Assembly: GCF_003254395.2 (NCBI RefSeq)
Contig: NC_037647.1
Coordinates: forward strand, 9,677,050-9,741,049
Source of the DNA: Apis mellifera
Taxonomy: Eukaryota > Arthropoda > Insecta > Hymenoptera > Apidae
Length of the DNA stretch: 64,000 bases
Direction of reading: 5' to 3'
Below, piece by piece: positions 47,407 to 58,659 of the stretch. The first letter of the stretch is position 1. Every line of letters starts with the position of its first letter. The position numbers were made by a program, and so were the translations under genes. Below the pieces are notes generated by a model. That model made no database searches and was not told the origin of the DNA. It saw only the letters and a list, made by a program, of their open reading frames with translations.

Positions 47407-48869
47407 GGGACGAGGCAGGCGCACGATTCCCAACACAGAACCGCGCGAGGCATTTTAACACACGGCATTCCTGTTGTCGGGCCCCGGGATGGTTCAGCTG
47501 GCAACGTGGCTGGTGTTAAGTCCGCTTCACAAGAGCCGGTGCCTCGTGGCGACCAGGCCGCGTTATCGTTTACGGGGAATTCGATCCAACCCGATATTTG
47601 CATCGCTCCGTTTCGGCTAACAGAATATAACCCCCCGAAATCTTCCCTCCTTTCCTCGCGCGGAAGATCGCGAGCTCGAGATTTATCGCATCGACCGAGT
47701 TTAACCTTAGTTTGAAAAAACTAGGAGTCGAACTCGCGTTCGACGAAAAGGAGAAAGGAAAGTTTTCCAAGGGATCCAAAGGAAAGTCGGTTCGATGCGC
47801 GAACATCTCGCCTTTAGTTCGGATTCGTGGCCGTTTAACGCCTCGTGTAGGAACACCGGTTGTACGGAACGGAATCTTTGGTGCTGGTGGTGGTGGTGGT
47901 GTGGCATCGGCAAACACAATACCCGCGTGCATTTACATGTGCATACAAACAACGCGGCGGGAATTATACTTACGGGAATGCAGGTTGTAGAACATAGAGA
48001 GAGAGAGAGGGGTTGGAAAGGAGATGGAAAAGGTGGAGGAGGAGGAGGAGGAGGACTCGGTATGGGAGGGCCCCGTTGCCGCGCACCAAGCCTGACAAAT
48101 ACACGATAATATACACGCTCTCCGAGACCTGTATCTCGTACCTCGCTTCCCAATCCACGATTTCGCATCGACGAAAGTGGATGTCGTATAAACTGCTACC
48201 GATTACGCAGAGATCGTAACACGCGCACACGGTTACGAAGATCGTCGTACGAATCTACTAGCGATAAATCATGGCGGGGAATATAAGGGAAATGCCTTTC
48301 CACGGGCCGAATGCCGATCGTGTTTCCATCCATCTCGGCCGAGAGATAAAAAACTCGGCCCCGATGGTCCAACCGATGAATAAATTAACACCTCGTTTAC
48401 CTCCTCCCCTGGCATTTTTTTGCCAGCCGTGTTTCGAGCAGCTCGTGCTCGACAAGAATTCGACCGATCCTCGGACCGGAGAGAGAACGAGAAAGGATCA
48501 TAGATCCGGCTCCCTCCCACTTCTCCCCCCTCCTCGTTCCCGACCAACGTTCGTTCGTTCGTTGGAGCTCGTATTATGATAAATCCAGGGAATGAAAGAC
48601 CGATTCAAGATCAATTACTCTATCTATATCGAACGATATAATACGACGGGAACAGCTCGGATGGATCGGCGTGTGTACGTGCGTGTAGCGCGTTGTTTTA
48701 CGCCCAACCTTCCTTTCTCTTTCTCTCTCCCCCTCCTCCTCCTCTCTCTCTCCTTCGCTCCGTTCGAAACATCTCCGGAGAGGAGAGGCAGAACGAGGAG
48801 AGGAGAACGGGGGCCCTCTTTCTCCTTGTTTTGGTCCGGCAACCACTCCGCCCGGTCGCGTTACCGGCG

Positions 48870-48908
48870 TATAAAGTTGGCATCGCGCGCGTTCGTCCGT
48901 GTTCATTC
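48870..48908 (+). promoter_or_regulatory. Possible TATA/Inr core promoter
   Basis: TATAAAG (48870-48876) precedes TCATTC (48903-48908), an exact match to the insect initiator TCAKTY. The initiator A at 48905 lies 35 bases from the TATA start, slightly long. A CCGCCC box is about 20 bases upstream. The first downstream ATG frame (48924) soon becomes Phe/Pro/Leu-rich and is unconvincing. Confidence 0.23.
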
Positions 48909-50170
48909 ATAGGGGTCCGGTGAATGGCGCCTTTGGTGAAGCGTGGTAACGTAAACCCGAGCCGCGGGTATATACATCCGCGAACGGAACGCGCCTCTCG
49001 TCCGTTCCTTTTTCCCCTTTTCGACTTTCCTCCTCCTCCTCCTTCTCTTCTCTCCTGCCATTTTCCTCCTCGACTCCTTTTCTTTTTTTTTTCTCCTTCG
49101 ACCTCGTCTTTTGCGAGCGAGCTTCGTCTTTTTTCTCCTCCTCTTCTTCTTCTTCCTCTTTTTTGCTGCGCTGTCCGACGAATCCGCGGTGCAAACGTAT
49201 TTCTCGCTTACGTCACGCGCGGGCAAGGTCGCGCTCTCGCGAGCAAAAACCGACATCCTCCGCGTTCCTCCGCCGCGGATACACTCGCGGATAATTCGTG
49301 AGGCGAGATTAGAGGAGGATTGAGGAGTCTTTTCGGAGGGGGAAATCGAGGCGCGTGCCCGATCACGCGACGATCGGGAAAATCGGCGCCGATTCTCGAA
49401 AACGCCGGGGGCGTTTCTTCACTCCCAGCAGAGAGGATGCTGGAGATAATTGCGGCCTATTATTATATTTGGTTCCCGGTAAAGCCCGTCTCGATCCGAT
49501 CCCGAGCGTGGATCCCCTCGAGTGGCTTCGGAGGGAGGGAAAAGAGCGGAACGAGGAGGAGGGGCGGCGCGTAGGAGACGACGCCGCCGTAGGATCGTCA
49601 CGATGATTATGGTTATTATCAACCGGTTACCGCGGTTTCTCCCGAAACCGATAATTCGCCTCGTACGGTTCGGAAATTATGATAATGGGGCGAGAACCGC
49701 GCGGCGGTGGCCTACTTTTCGCGGAATTCCGTTTCGCGCGTTTTCACGCGGCCCCCACCTCGTTGAGCGCGGTCGGTAATAGAGGAAGGGCCCGCGCCCC
49801 TTTCTCGCGCCCTTCTCCAGAAAGGGGTCCGTTCTCCTTACCGGCCGAGGCAGAAACGGGATCGTACCCCCTTTTCTTCTCTCCTTTCTCCAGAGAGAGA
49901 TCGGTAACCTCTCTCGAGAAAGAAAGAGAGAACCCGGCCGAAACCGCTCGCGCTCCAATTCTAGTAGATGTCGCCGTCGCGTCGTTTTCTCGGAAAGAGA
50001 AGAAGGAAAAACTCGTTCCTCCTGTGTCGAGGAATCGGGACGCGAAGTCGGTCGAAACGACAGGTCAGAGGAGGCGATCTAATTGATAACAACAGTGGGT
50101 CGAGGAGAGAGGCCTTCGAGGATGATCGAATTCGCGTTCGTATCAGGATTGACCCAGTCTCTCTCCACAG

Positions 50171-50238
50171 GTTTCTCGACTTCTCCTTCGACTTGACCTC
50201 GCCCTTGCCAAGTGGAAACAACACGAGCGATAAAACTG
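50171..50238 (+). CDS. Candidate short internal exon, weak
   Basis: A TTGAC branch-point-like word and CTCTCTCCACAG (to 50170) make a good acceptor. The following DNA is open and encodes Phe-Leu-Asp-Phe-Ser-Phe-Asp-Leu-Thr. GTAAGA at 50239 could serve as donor, although its preceding CTC is a poor match. No homology is recognised. Confidence 0.1.
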
Positions 50239-50572
50239 CTCGTAAGACGGTGGGGACCTCGCCTCCTCAGATTACCCAGATAACTTTAGCGTGGTCGTGG
50301 CCAACCGCCCGCGTCATTCATCAACCCCCACGGACCACCTCCCTCCCTCCCTCCCTCCGAGCGCCACTCTCCTCGGCCACTCTCCGTTTCGAGTTCGTGA
50401 CTACTCCTCGGAGAGAGCCGACGAGAGCCACGGGAGAGTTGGGTACACGCACGTACGTCGCGCGCAGATAACGGGCCCGCCCGACCGAGATAAATTCTTC
50501 TCCCTCCCCCCTTCCACCGCGCAGCGGCATGAATGAATCCGCCCCCGCTCCCCTCCCCGCACCTTGCACCAG

Positions 50573-50664
50573 AGATCCTTGGACGAGGATCGATAAGGTG
50601 GCGGCGGCGGCGGCGAACAAGGAAGCCGGGCCACCGTTCAGGAAGCCCGTGGATACGACGACAG
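50573..50664 (+). CDS. Candidate short internal exon, weak
   Basis: CCCTCCCCGCACCTTGCACCAG ends at 50572 as an acceptor, and ACAG followed by GTATCT at 50665 is a moderate donor. The 92 bases between are open and include a run of five Ala codons from a GGC repeat, then Asn-Lys-Glu-Ala-Gly-Pro-Pro-Phe-Arg. The family is unknown, and the frame stays open past the donor to 50720. Confidence 0.1.
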
Positions 50665-51650
50665 GTATCTCGGTGGTAAACGGAATTTCCCTGCGCGAAA
50701 ACGAGACGTTGGTTAGTTAGTTAGTTAATTTCGTCGTGTTCCAAGAAGGATCGTAAAATCGCGTCTCGAGACACTTCCGGCTACTTTCCGGTCGGAGGGA
50801 GGAGGAAACAACGTCAATCCGACCAATTACCTTCGATATCGTGACGCGGATTAGCGTCACGCCGTTGCCGGGATTTGCATAGTATTTGCATAATTTCGGT
50901 CTCCTCTCTCTCTCTCTCTCTTCTCTCGTAATCTTTTCGTGTAACGATGACGTCACCGATCTCGGCCGCAAAATTCTTCTCTCTCGACGTAACGAGAACG
51001 AGTTTACCCTCCACCCTTTCTTCTCTTATGAGGGAGGAGAGAGAGAGAGAGATTGGACGATTACGATACGAGGTGAGGATGTATATATATATATATATAT
51101 ATATAGAATAAGCGAGGAGGAGAACGGCGTGGAAGGGCTCGAAAGTCCCTTTACCGGAGTCCTTATAGGAGTCGGCGCGGCCCACGCGCGCCTTCTCTCC
51201 ATCGCAGGTTTCCTCGATGGCCCGGCGTCGCTCGCTCGCTGTCGGCTCGCCTCGCACAACTGGTTTTTTAAACGCAGCCAACGACAACCATGCGCCTATA
51301 TACACACGCAGCTCGCTCCTCGCTCCTCTCTCTCTCTCTACGTTTCGGTGTGTCGTCTCCTCTCTTCCTTTTTTTTCCTCTTCCCTTTTTTTTACCGTTC
51401 TTTCTTATAATCGCCAGTCGCCGCACGAGAGAGAGTAACTCTCCTCTCCCTGAAGAAAGCCCTGGTCCTCGCTCACCTACGCCTTCCTCCGACTCTTTCT
51501 TCCTCCTCGTTGGGGAACTTGATCGATCGACGACTCTCAAAGATCGATCGGCCAACTTTTCGCGCGATTTTCTCTCCCCTCCTCTTCTCTTCGTCTTTCG
51601 GCCTTGATTCGAGAGGGTGGCGGCGGTGTTGCGTCTCCTAGGCCGATCTT

Positions 51651-51679
51651 CTCCTCTCCTCTCCTCTCCTCTCCTCTCC
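51651..51679. repeat. (CTCCT)n pentanucleotide repeat
   Basis: Nearly six CTCCT units. Confidence 0.94.
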
Positions 51680-51729
51680 CCCGATTCTCGGTATTCTCGA
51701 GAGCCAGGTGAAATAGTCGAGGTCCAAGG

Positions 51730-51736
<7 letters not shown>

Positions 51737-51765
<29 letters not shown>
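51737..51765. repeat. (AG)n microsatellite
   Basis: Fourteen uninterrupted AG units. Confidence 0.94.
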
Positions 51766-51768
<3 letters not shown>

Positions 51769-53261
51769 AATACTTGGAAGCTGGAACGAATCTCGGCGAG
51801 GTAATGGCGAGCGTCGACTTTATCCTCCTCCCTCGGCCCTCTGCCGGCCGTTCTTCTTCCTCCTTTTTTTTCCTCTCTCTCCTTTTTTCTCTTTTCCTCC
51901 TCCTCCTCCTTTTTCAGTTTCGCTGCCTCTACAAATATACGTGTTCGCAAGCTCACCTTTGCACACGGCTCGCGCGCTCTCTGTGTGTACCGTGTGCGCG
52001 AGCGAAAAAAGAGGAAGGGAGAGAGAGAGAGAGAGAACGCAAGGAACTGCGCAACGCGTCTCGGCCTTCTTTGTTTTCCTTTACGTCATCAGACAGGGTC
52101 GAGCTTTCCTCGCTCTTTCCAACGTTTACCGCGCGCGTTTAATCACGGACCTTCGTCTCGATCGAAGCGAATCTTTCCAACGTTTCCTCCTGCGATTAAT
52201 TTCTAAGCCGCGACGCTCCTCCTTCCGAGTCTCTGTCGCGCTTTTTAACGATCCTCGTATATCCCTCCTTCCTCCCCCGATTTTTCGAGAATCGTCGTTG
52301 TCAGGAGAGGAAATCCAAGTGTCGCCGTTTCCCAACCAGAGAGACAAAAAATGTTTTCGCGCTTAAGTAATATCCTGTTTTGCTTTTAAGCTCGATTTTA
52401 TCGCGTCGTAATGGGATAATGTCGATACTTGCACAAACAGGTGACATTCCTCCGCTTCTCTCTCTCTCTCTCTCGCTAGTTAGCTCGTATATCTCTAATA
52501 CACCGCGCCATTGCGTCCGGTTATAAGCAACACCGGTCACCGAGTGTCTCGGCTTCTCGAGATAAATCCTTCGGAAATCCTAGCCGCTATTTCAAAACAC
52601 CATGGGCTCCGCTCGCTCGCTCGTTCCACATCGCTCCTTCTACGACGCACGAAGGAAAATCTCGCTCGATAAACTCGCGCTTTCCCTTCGAGCACACGCG
52701 TCTCTCTCTCTCTCTCCTTTCCTCGAGATCCACGACGATGGATGGAAGGAGGGGAGGGACGGGGGAATTAGCGGTCTATTCAATTATTGTAATTTACTTC
52801 TCAAACACAAACAGTAGCGCCGCGTCTCCTCTCCGGATTCCAGAATCGCACACGCGTGTCAGAGAGAGAGAGAGAGGGAGAATTCGTGAATCCCTCTCGA
52901 CTCCTCGCCTTTTGTTTCCCTTCCACTCGTTCCACCCGTGTTTACACGCGTCCCAACGAAACGGACAAAGTTCGATGAATAGCCGCTCGTTCAACCGAGC
53001 CTCGAGACTAAAATTTTCACGATTTTGGAAAAGAAAGGAAGGAAGGAAGGAGAGTTTAAAGGGTGAAAAAAAACCGTTGGAGGAGGAGAAGAAGAAGAAG
53101 GGATCGAAGAATGATCGATATATATATATATATACATATACACACGTTGCATCGCGTTTTTTTTCGGTTGGACCCTCGTTTGAATAACAGTGGAACGAAA
53201 TTTCCCTAAACGGTTGCTCGAGGGAAGGGGAGGCGGGTTTGGCTCGAGTTGCGTGGCATAA

Positions 53262-53379
53262 TATAAAAGGAACGCGTTAACTCGCGGTCCGCATCCTTCC
53301 AGTTTCGATCCACCACCGAGAGAGAGAGAGGAGAGCGGGGTGTTTCAACGCGCTTCCTTCTCTCTACCTGCTCTACCTG
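53262..53379 (+). promoter_or_regulatory. TATA box with two downstream TAGteam-like sites
   Basis: TATAAAAGG (53262-53270) is a strong TATA box. Around 30-40 bases downstream lie GCATCC and TCCAGTTT, moderate initiator candidates. A GA tract follows, which is GAGA-factor-like. Then CTACCTG occurs twice, at 53364-53370 and 53373-53379. On the minus strand each reads CAGGTAG, the canonical Zelda/TAGteam heptamer of early zygotic insect genes. TATA plus paired TAGteam sites is reminiscent of early zygotic promoters, but no open frame follows. Confidence 0.3.
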
Positions 53380-54553
53380 CCGCCCCTCCTATTGACACGG
53401 GGTGCGCCCCGATGCTAGCGATGGGTTCGAATCGAATTTCCCCTTCTCGCCCCTCCCCGGATCATTGGGCCGCGTTCGATCGAAACGTTCGCTCATTTGC
53501 ATACCGTTCGCGTAACGTGCCACCACTTTCGAATTTAAAAAGAAGAAAGCAGCGCCCCCCTCAATTTTTCCTCTCGATATCCTCCTCGCCGATCCTCGTC
53601 AAAAAGCTTTCATCCTTTTATCCTTACCCGTCCGTTATATTTCCTTTTCCTCGATTCGAAGAGCGCCAGTTAGTTGGAGAAACAACGAAGATTGGAGATC
53701 GATAATTCAGTTTGTGAATATCGTGCCCACCATTGACAGGTAACGGGGCAAGGGAAGGAAGGGGGCACACCTTTCACGAACAGGTCGCGCGCACCTGGAG
53801 GAAGCGGTGGTTGGTTTCTCAGGTGAACGTCGTCGTCGACCTGGATATCTTCTTTTCCGCCGCGAGATAAAAACGAGAGGATTCGTGGCGAGTATTCGGC
53901 GGCGAGAAACTGCAAAGTCCACAAAAGCCACGCGAACAGGCAGCAACGCGCTCGAGAAGAGGAGCTCGGGCTACGCTCTAATCGTGAACGCACACACGCG
54001 CCGCCGCCCCTTCGCGAACAATTTATTAGATAGTCCCGGATAACTGGTAGTGCTAATAAAGGAAGGCTCGGGGAGGCTGGAGACGCGATAAGAGGCGGCC
54101 GTTCGCCGCCGTTTCCGGGTCTACTCGAGTTTAGAATCTATCCTCCCACGCCTCGATAAACGGCGTCGTCGTCGTAGTCTTCTTCTTCGAAAGAGCAAGA
54201 TATCCACCGCGATTCGTCGCGACCGGTTGCTTCGCGTTCGAGTCTTCTCTCCGCCGAGAGTTAGTTAACCATATCCGTATCGAGTTTCTCGATGAAAACG
54301 TGGCAACCAGCGAAGAAACGTAGGTAAAATGATTGGGACGAAGATTCACGAATTAATCGTAGCGACGAGGGATACGATTTATAGGATAGGAGGATCCTCT
54401 ACGCGGATTATTCCCTTGGCGAATAGCCATTTCTTTCCTTCTTTTCTCCGTTTCTTTATTAGAATATCATTTCCAACTCATTTGTCAAATTCGAAGCGCT
54501 TTCTAAGTTAATTGCCTGCCATAACTTTTTCTTAACTACACATTTGTCATCTG

Positions 54554-54736
54554 TCAGATTCTTTCAGCGCGTTGCCTACTCACCAACAGTATCATCTTTC
54601 CCTCTCTCGTAATAGAAATTGCCCAATCTCCAACCCACCCCTCTTCTATCCGCCATTCCTTCCATCTTATTCCATTCTTATTTATATATACATTTTTTAG
54701 AGTCTCTCTTCCTCGAGCGATTCTATCTCTTCCCAA
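54554..54736 (-). CDS. Unrecognised short open frame with donor, weak
   Basis: The minus-strand frame is AT-richer than most and encodes 60 balanced residues, including Trp-Lys-Glu-Trp-Arg-Ile-Glu-Glu-Gly-Trp. CTGTTG followed by GTGAGT near 54581-54586 is a good minus-strand donor inside it. No acceptor or family is recognised. Confidence 0.1.
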   Translation of the reverse strand: MGRDRIARGRETLKNVYINKNGIRWKEWRIEEGWVGDWAISITREGKMILLVSRQRAERI

Positions 54737-55435
54737 TGGAGGAGGAGCGGATATTTCTTGCCGATCGATCGGTTATCGACGAGGAGGAAAGAGGAACGGA
54801 GATGCGTTGACGAAAATTGGGTGGAATCGAACGTCTCGGTGGCGCGTAAATCGGTATCGGTCGGATCCTCGTTACGATACAAGACCAGCGGGTGCCAGCG
54901 GGTGACAGCCACGGAAATGGCCGGCCAAGTGGAACGCGTTCCACTTAAGCGCGTGTGTGCACGCGCGACGACCACCGCGTGTCGTCCGAAAATCTTTCTC
55001 CCTTTCTCTCTCTCTCTCTCTCTGCTGGCAGCGCGCGGTTTCGCGCGTAAATCAAACGAGTCGCTCCTTTCTGCCTCTCCCCTCCCCTGTTCCCCGCGTT
55101 TGACGATAAGCTGACAGGCTTTTTCCATCGCGCGCGATAAATATCGACTCGACGATCCGGGGCCCGAGTGATGCAACTTTAATGGAACGAAAAAGGAATC
55201 TGGTCAGGAGGGGAGGGGGTCATCGTGCCAAGGACGGAGAAAAGGGCCCGAGCACGGGAGGATAGAGAAGAGAGAGGTGCGATCGAGAGTGGGTCATCGG
55301 TTTCTCACATTTTCAGAATGGATATTCTCTTCTTCCCCGTAGCGAGCGCACCTGTCTCTCCACCGCGTTGCGTGGACACTTGAGTGCGTTTTACTTCCGA
55401 GAGAGAATATATATATGTATTTAAAATAAGGAAAG

Positions 55436-55463
55436 AAGGAAGGAAGGAAGGAAGGAAGGAAGG
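55436..55463. repeat. (GGAA)n tetranucleotide repeat
   Basis: About seven GGAA units. Confidence 0.95.
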
Positions 55464-55693
55464 GAAGATGCGAGATCTCGGCTCGTGTTCGAACGTTTCG
55501 GTGGACGCGTGCTAAGAAGGATCGCCTACGATTCGCCTGCATCAAGTCCATTCAGGCTGTAGTATGCGCACGGGTAAACCTGTGGTAACAGGTTCACGTG
55601 GATTAGCATAATCGTCATAAAGCATGCAGCCTCGATGAATTATTTATCTGTCGGAAGAGTCTGTATGCGCGCGCGCCTATACGTGTGTACGTA

Positions 55694-55730
55694 CATATAT
55701 ATAAAATATATATATATATATATATATATA
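55694..55730. repeat. (TA)n microsatellite
   Basis: A TA run with one AAAA interruption, followed by GAA units. Confidence 0.94.
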
Positions 55731-56675
55731 GAAGAAGAAGATACGAAAAGAAAGAAAGGGAGGAGAAAGAAAAAAAGAGGAAAGGAGAAAAGTTCGAAAA
55801 GGAGAAGGAGCACGTACGAGTGCCTTTAAGCCTTTCTTAGAGCCTTTCTCTCTCTTCTTCTTCTCTCTCTCTCTCTCTCTGTCCGCGTATTCTTGGATGC
55901 GTGGACGACGGTTGCGGGTCCGGCTCGCGAAAGAACGAAGCGGAAGACGACGACGCGAGGCCGGGTACGGGGCGGAGGGAGGGAAAGGAAGAAAGTGGGG
56001 ATCTTCCATTCTCTTCCTCGTTTCGTGGAGAGGCGCGAGCCGGCCTCGACATTTGCATATTACGGCTGGGCTGGCGTTAGGTGGCCGGTTCCCCGACCAT
56101 GCGAATTGTTGCATTAATTCCCCGATTCCGCGACAAGGGGGGGGATGGATATAATACGACGACCTTAACCCACAGTTTAAGGTTCGATCATAGCTCGCGG
56201 ATCAGGCCACGTGCGCATATATACTCTTCTCTCTTCTCTTCTCGACGCGAATATGTTTCGATTCCTATTATTACTCTGTGACTCGAATCGGGATCGGAGA
56301 AAGTCCGTTGGAAAAAGAAGAAAGAAGAAAAGTTCTCGAGAGGAGGATCTACGATTAACGGTTTTTCGTGAGAGTTGGTCCAACGGATCGAGACGAACCC
56401 TTTCGAACGAGGCGAGGTGGAGATGGATTTCGTTTCGAAAGATGCGAACGATGCATCGATCCCTCCCCTCCCTCTTCCTCTCCCGCGAGCGTCAGCGGTC
56501 CGATAGGCAAACGAGGGAGAGAGAGGGGGAGAGAGACGACACCGTGAGAATCTTTGGGAGATGTTTCTTCGCTGGTGGCGGCAGTCGCTTGGCCGCGTCG
56601 CTTTTATTATAAATCTCCGATGATCGGGAGGGAGGGGGTTTACGAGGTAGCAAAGACTGTTTGAATAGGAAGAGC

Positions 56676-56706
56676 CCAGGTAATGTGCCCATTTGAATAT
56701 ACCTGG
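56676..56706. promoter_or_regulatory. Inverted CCAGGTA / TACCTGG pair
   Basis: CCAGGTA (56676-56682) and TACCTGG (56700-56706) are exact reverse complements with an AT-rich 17-base spacer. Each arm holds a CAGGTA core, as bound by Zfh1/ZEB or Zelda-type proteins. Confidence 0.28.
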
Positions 56707-56789
56707 TTCCGCAACCTCTTCCTCTCCCCCAGCTCTGTCTCCATCCAGTTGCCAGTAGCCCGGTCGTTGCATAATTTAAAATTCAAGGG

Positions 56790-57125
56790 TTGCTCCTCTC
56801 CTCGAGGGAAAGGAAGAGAGGAAGGAAGGAGGCGAGAAAGGGGAGGGAGTTGCGGGCCAGCGCGCAACCCTTCTCCTGCCCGATCTGGAACAATAAACAC
56901 CCCGTGGAAAGGGTGACCCCGTGGTATCGGACGGATGTATCCTGGGCTCAGGTACGCGACGATTTTGCATACATCTCCATACGTTACGTATCCCTTGCCG
57001 CGCCGTTTAAAGGTCCAGGTATCGTGTCATCCCTATGGGAAAGTGTATGCAAAACCATTGTGACCCCCGCGTCCGTTTCTGCCTCGGCTACCAAGGAGGG
57101 GAGGACGGAGAGATCACACCCCTGA
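56790..57125 (+). CDS. Unrecognised 111-codon open frame, doubtful
   Basis: After an Arg/Glu-rich start the last 80 codons are balanced, with several Trp and Tyr residues and no repeats. A GCTCAG/GTACGC donor-like site lies inside it at 56950. The minus strand is also open and balanced over 56984-57286, so the coding strand cannot be chosen. The DNA between 56640 and 57180 is unusually free of microsatellites and could instead be a conserved noncoding element or RNA exon. I recognise no family. Confidence 0.13.
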   Translation: MLLSSRERKRGRKEARKGRELRASAQPFSCPIWNNKHPVERVTPWYRTDVSWAQVRDDFAYISIRYVSLAAPFKGPGIVSSLWESVCKTIVTPASVSASATKEGRTERSHP

Positions 57126-57645
57126 GATAGATGCTCGTAGCCGCTCGCATCATCCTCCCGAGGGTATGCGTGCAGTAAGCCGAAACCCTTTTCCTTCCTT
57201 CCTTCCTTCTTTCTTTCGCGCTCTCCCCACTCCCTCCACACGAGACAATCGTGCATACGTAAATAGCAATACGTTTCTATCTCCAAGTTTGCGTATCCGT
57301 CGAGGATCGGATCGGGGACCGATCGGCGCGAAAACGTAACGAGAAAACGTAGGGGATGGAACGTAGGGGGAGAGGGAGAGCTTCCTATTGTCGAAGACCT
57401 TAGGAAGAGAGTTTAACCGTCCAAGTAATCTTTCCACGTAGTCGTCTCTCCAACCGAACGCGATCGAACCGTTTTTTCTCTTTCTTTTCTCTTTTTTCTT
57501 TCCCCGCTCGATCGAAAGCTTCATCGATGGAAAGAGAAACGGGAAGAGGATTGGAAACGATTTTTCATTTTCGATTTAAACACGACGAACGAATATTGGA
57601 CGCAACGAATATCGGATCGGCAAGCACGGATCGGCACGAGTCGAG

Positions 57646-57675
57646 CAGGTGCAAGGCCGACGTCCTTTGCACCTG
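57646..57675. promoter_or_regulatory. Inverted E-box hairpin
   Basis: CAGGTGCAAGG (57646-57656) pairs with CTTTGCACCTG (57665-57675) around CCGACGTC, with one G-T-type mismatch in 11 positions. The two CAGGTG E-boxes face each other with starts 24 bases apart. Paired CACCT(G) sites are the known target of Zfh1/ZEB two-cluster zinc-finger proteins. A HES or proneural use is also possible. Confidence 0.3.
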
Positions 57676-58205
57676 ATGAAATTAAAATAAACGCAGTCAT
57701 CTCATTTTCATCCTCATTAGTATACGACGAACAAGTGGGTTAACGGCTTCCTACGAGGAGGAGGGAGAGAGAGAGAGAGAGTGAGGGGCCTGTCTCTCCT
57801 CGCTCTTTCCCCGCTCTCATTCACGGAGTAAGGGAATCCCGCATAACATTAAAACCTTTAAGCCGCTCCTCTCTTTCCATCCATCTCGATATGTATATAT
57901 ATATATATATGCAGGCCGAGTTTCTTCTCGAAGAGGATACCTCTCGGAGAGAGGAAGGCGCGCGCGTGTACGCGACACGCGTCTAATCGGCGCCCTCCGC
58001 CAACCTTTTGTTTCTCTTCACTCGTCAGCAAAAAAGCATCGCGTGCTGCTCGAAATCCCTTCTCCTCCGTTTCGACGTTCCGTGGCTACGTCCAACCTCT
58101 CACGGTCGCGTGCCAACTACTAACCACCTATGAAACAGAGCCCGTGCCCGAGCAAACCTATGCTAATGTATGCCGCGTAGTATGCAACCTCCTCGCCCGT
58201 CCTTC

Positions 58206-58232
58206 CCTCTCTCTCTCTCTCTCTCTCTCTCT
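58206..58232. repeat. (CT)n microsatellite
   Basis: Thirteen CT units. Confidence 0.94.
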
Positions 58233-58620
58233 CCTCCCTTCTCCTTCCCTCTTTTTCCTTCCCGCCTCGCGCACACGTGCGACGCATTCCCGTGCCAAGG
58301 AGACAGAGGCGCGGGATCCGCCGATTTTCCCTTTTTCTTTCTCTCGCCGGGCAGACGAAAAAATTGAGTACAATCGTCCAAGACGTTAGCGTTCTCTTTT
58401 TTAGGAGAATACACTTTATAATCGGTTCGATTCGATTCGAGGAAGAAGAAGAAGAAGAGAAAAAAAAGGAGGTTCGGGAGGAAAAATCGAACGATAGGAA
58501 TAGAGGGAGAGGGGACACGGTGTAAGATTACGCTTACGGCGCGGATGGAATGCGGCTGCGCGCGGCTCGGCGATGCGCATTCTATTATAAAACGGATAGG
58601 AAAATGATAAAAGCGGCGGT

Positions 58621-58659
58621 GATTAATGGTGGGCGCGTGGAAGGTGAAGGATTAATGGT
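58621..58659. promoter_or_regulatory. Duplicated GATTAATGGT homeodomain-type site
   Basis: GATTAATGGT occurs at 58621-58630 and again at 58650-58659, with starts 29 bases apart on the same strand. Each contains GATTA, a Bicoid/Otx-class core, and TAATGG. The exact 10-base repeat lies in unique DNA. Confidence 0.28.

Larger units (their letters stand above)
47001..53000. other. Gene-poor stretch, pyrimidine/purine-rich
   Basis: The stretch holds a 12-bp minisatellite at 47367-47406, GGT (47879-47901), GGA (48033-48053), CT (50905-50922), TA (51080-51105), CTCCT (51651-51679) and GA (51737-51765) repeats. A possible core promoter lies at 48870-48908. AACCGGTT, a Grainyhead-type consensus, is at 49621-49628. 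Two weak exon candidates lie at 50171 and 50573. The rest shows only low-complexity frames. Confidence 0.6.
53001..58000. other. Gene-poor stretch with promoter-like and paired-site elements
   Basis: A TATA element with two TAGteam-like sites lies at 53262-53379. The area 54290-54600 is AT-rich, unique and shows acceptor-like sequence ending at 54565. GGAA (55436-55463) and long TA (55694-55730) repeats follow. The part from 56640 to 57180 is unusually repeat-poor and has balanced open frames on both strands. Two inverted CAGGTR pairs lie at 56676-56706 and 57646-57675. No recognisable gene is present. Confidence 0.6.

Noticed and set aside
53415..53432. GGGTTCGAATCG, resembling a tRNA T-arm
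   Set aside because: The stem does not close symmetrically and no D-arm, anticodon arm or acceptor stem fits around it.
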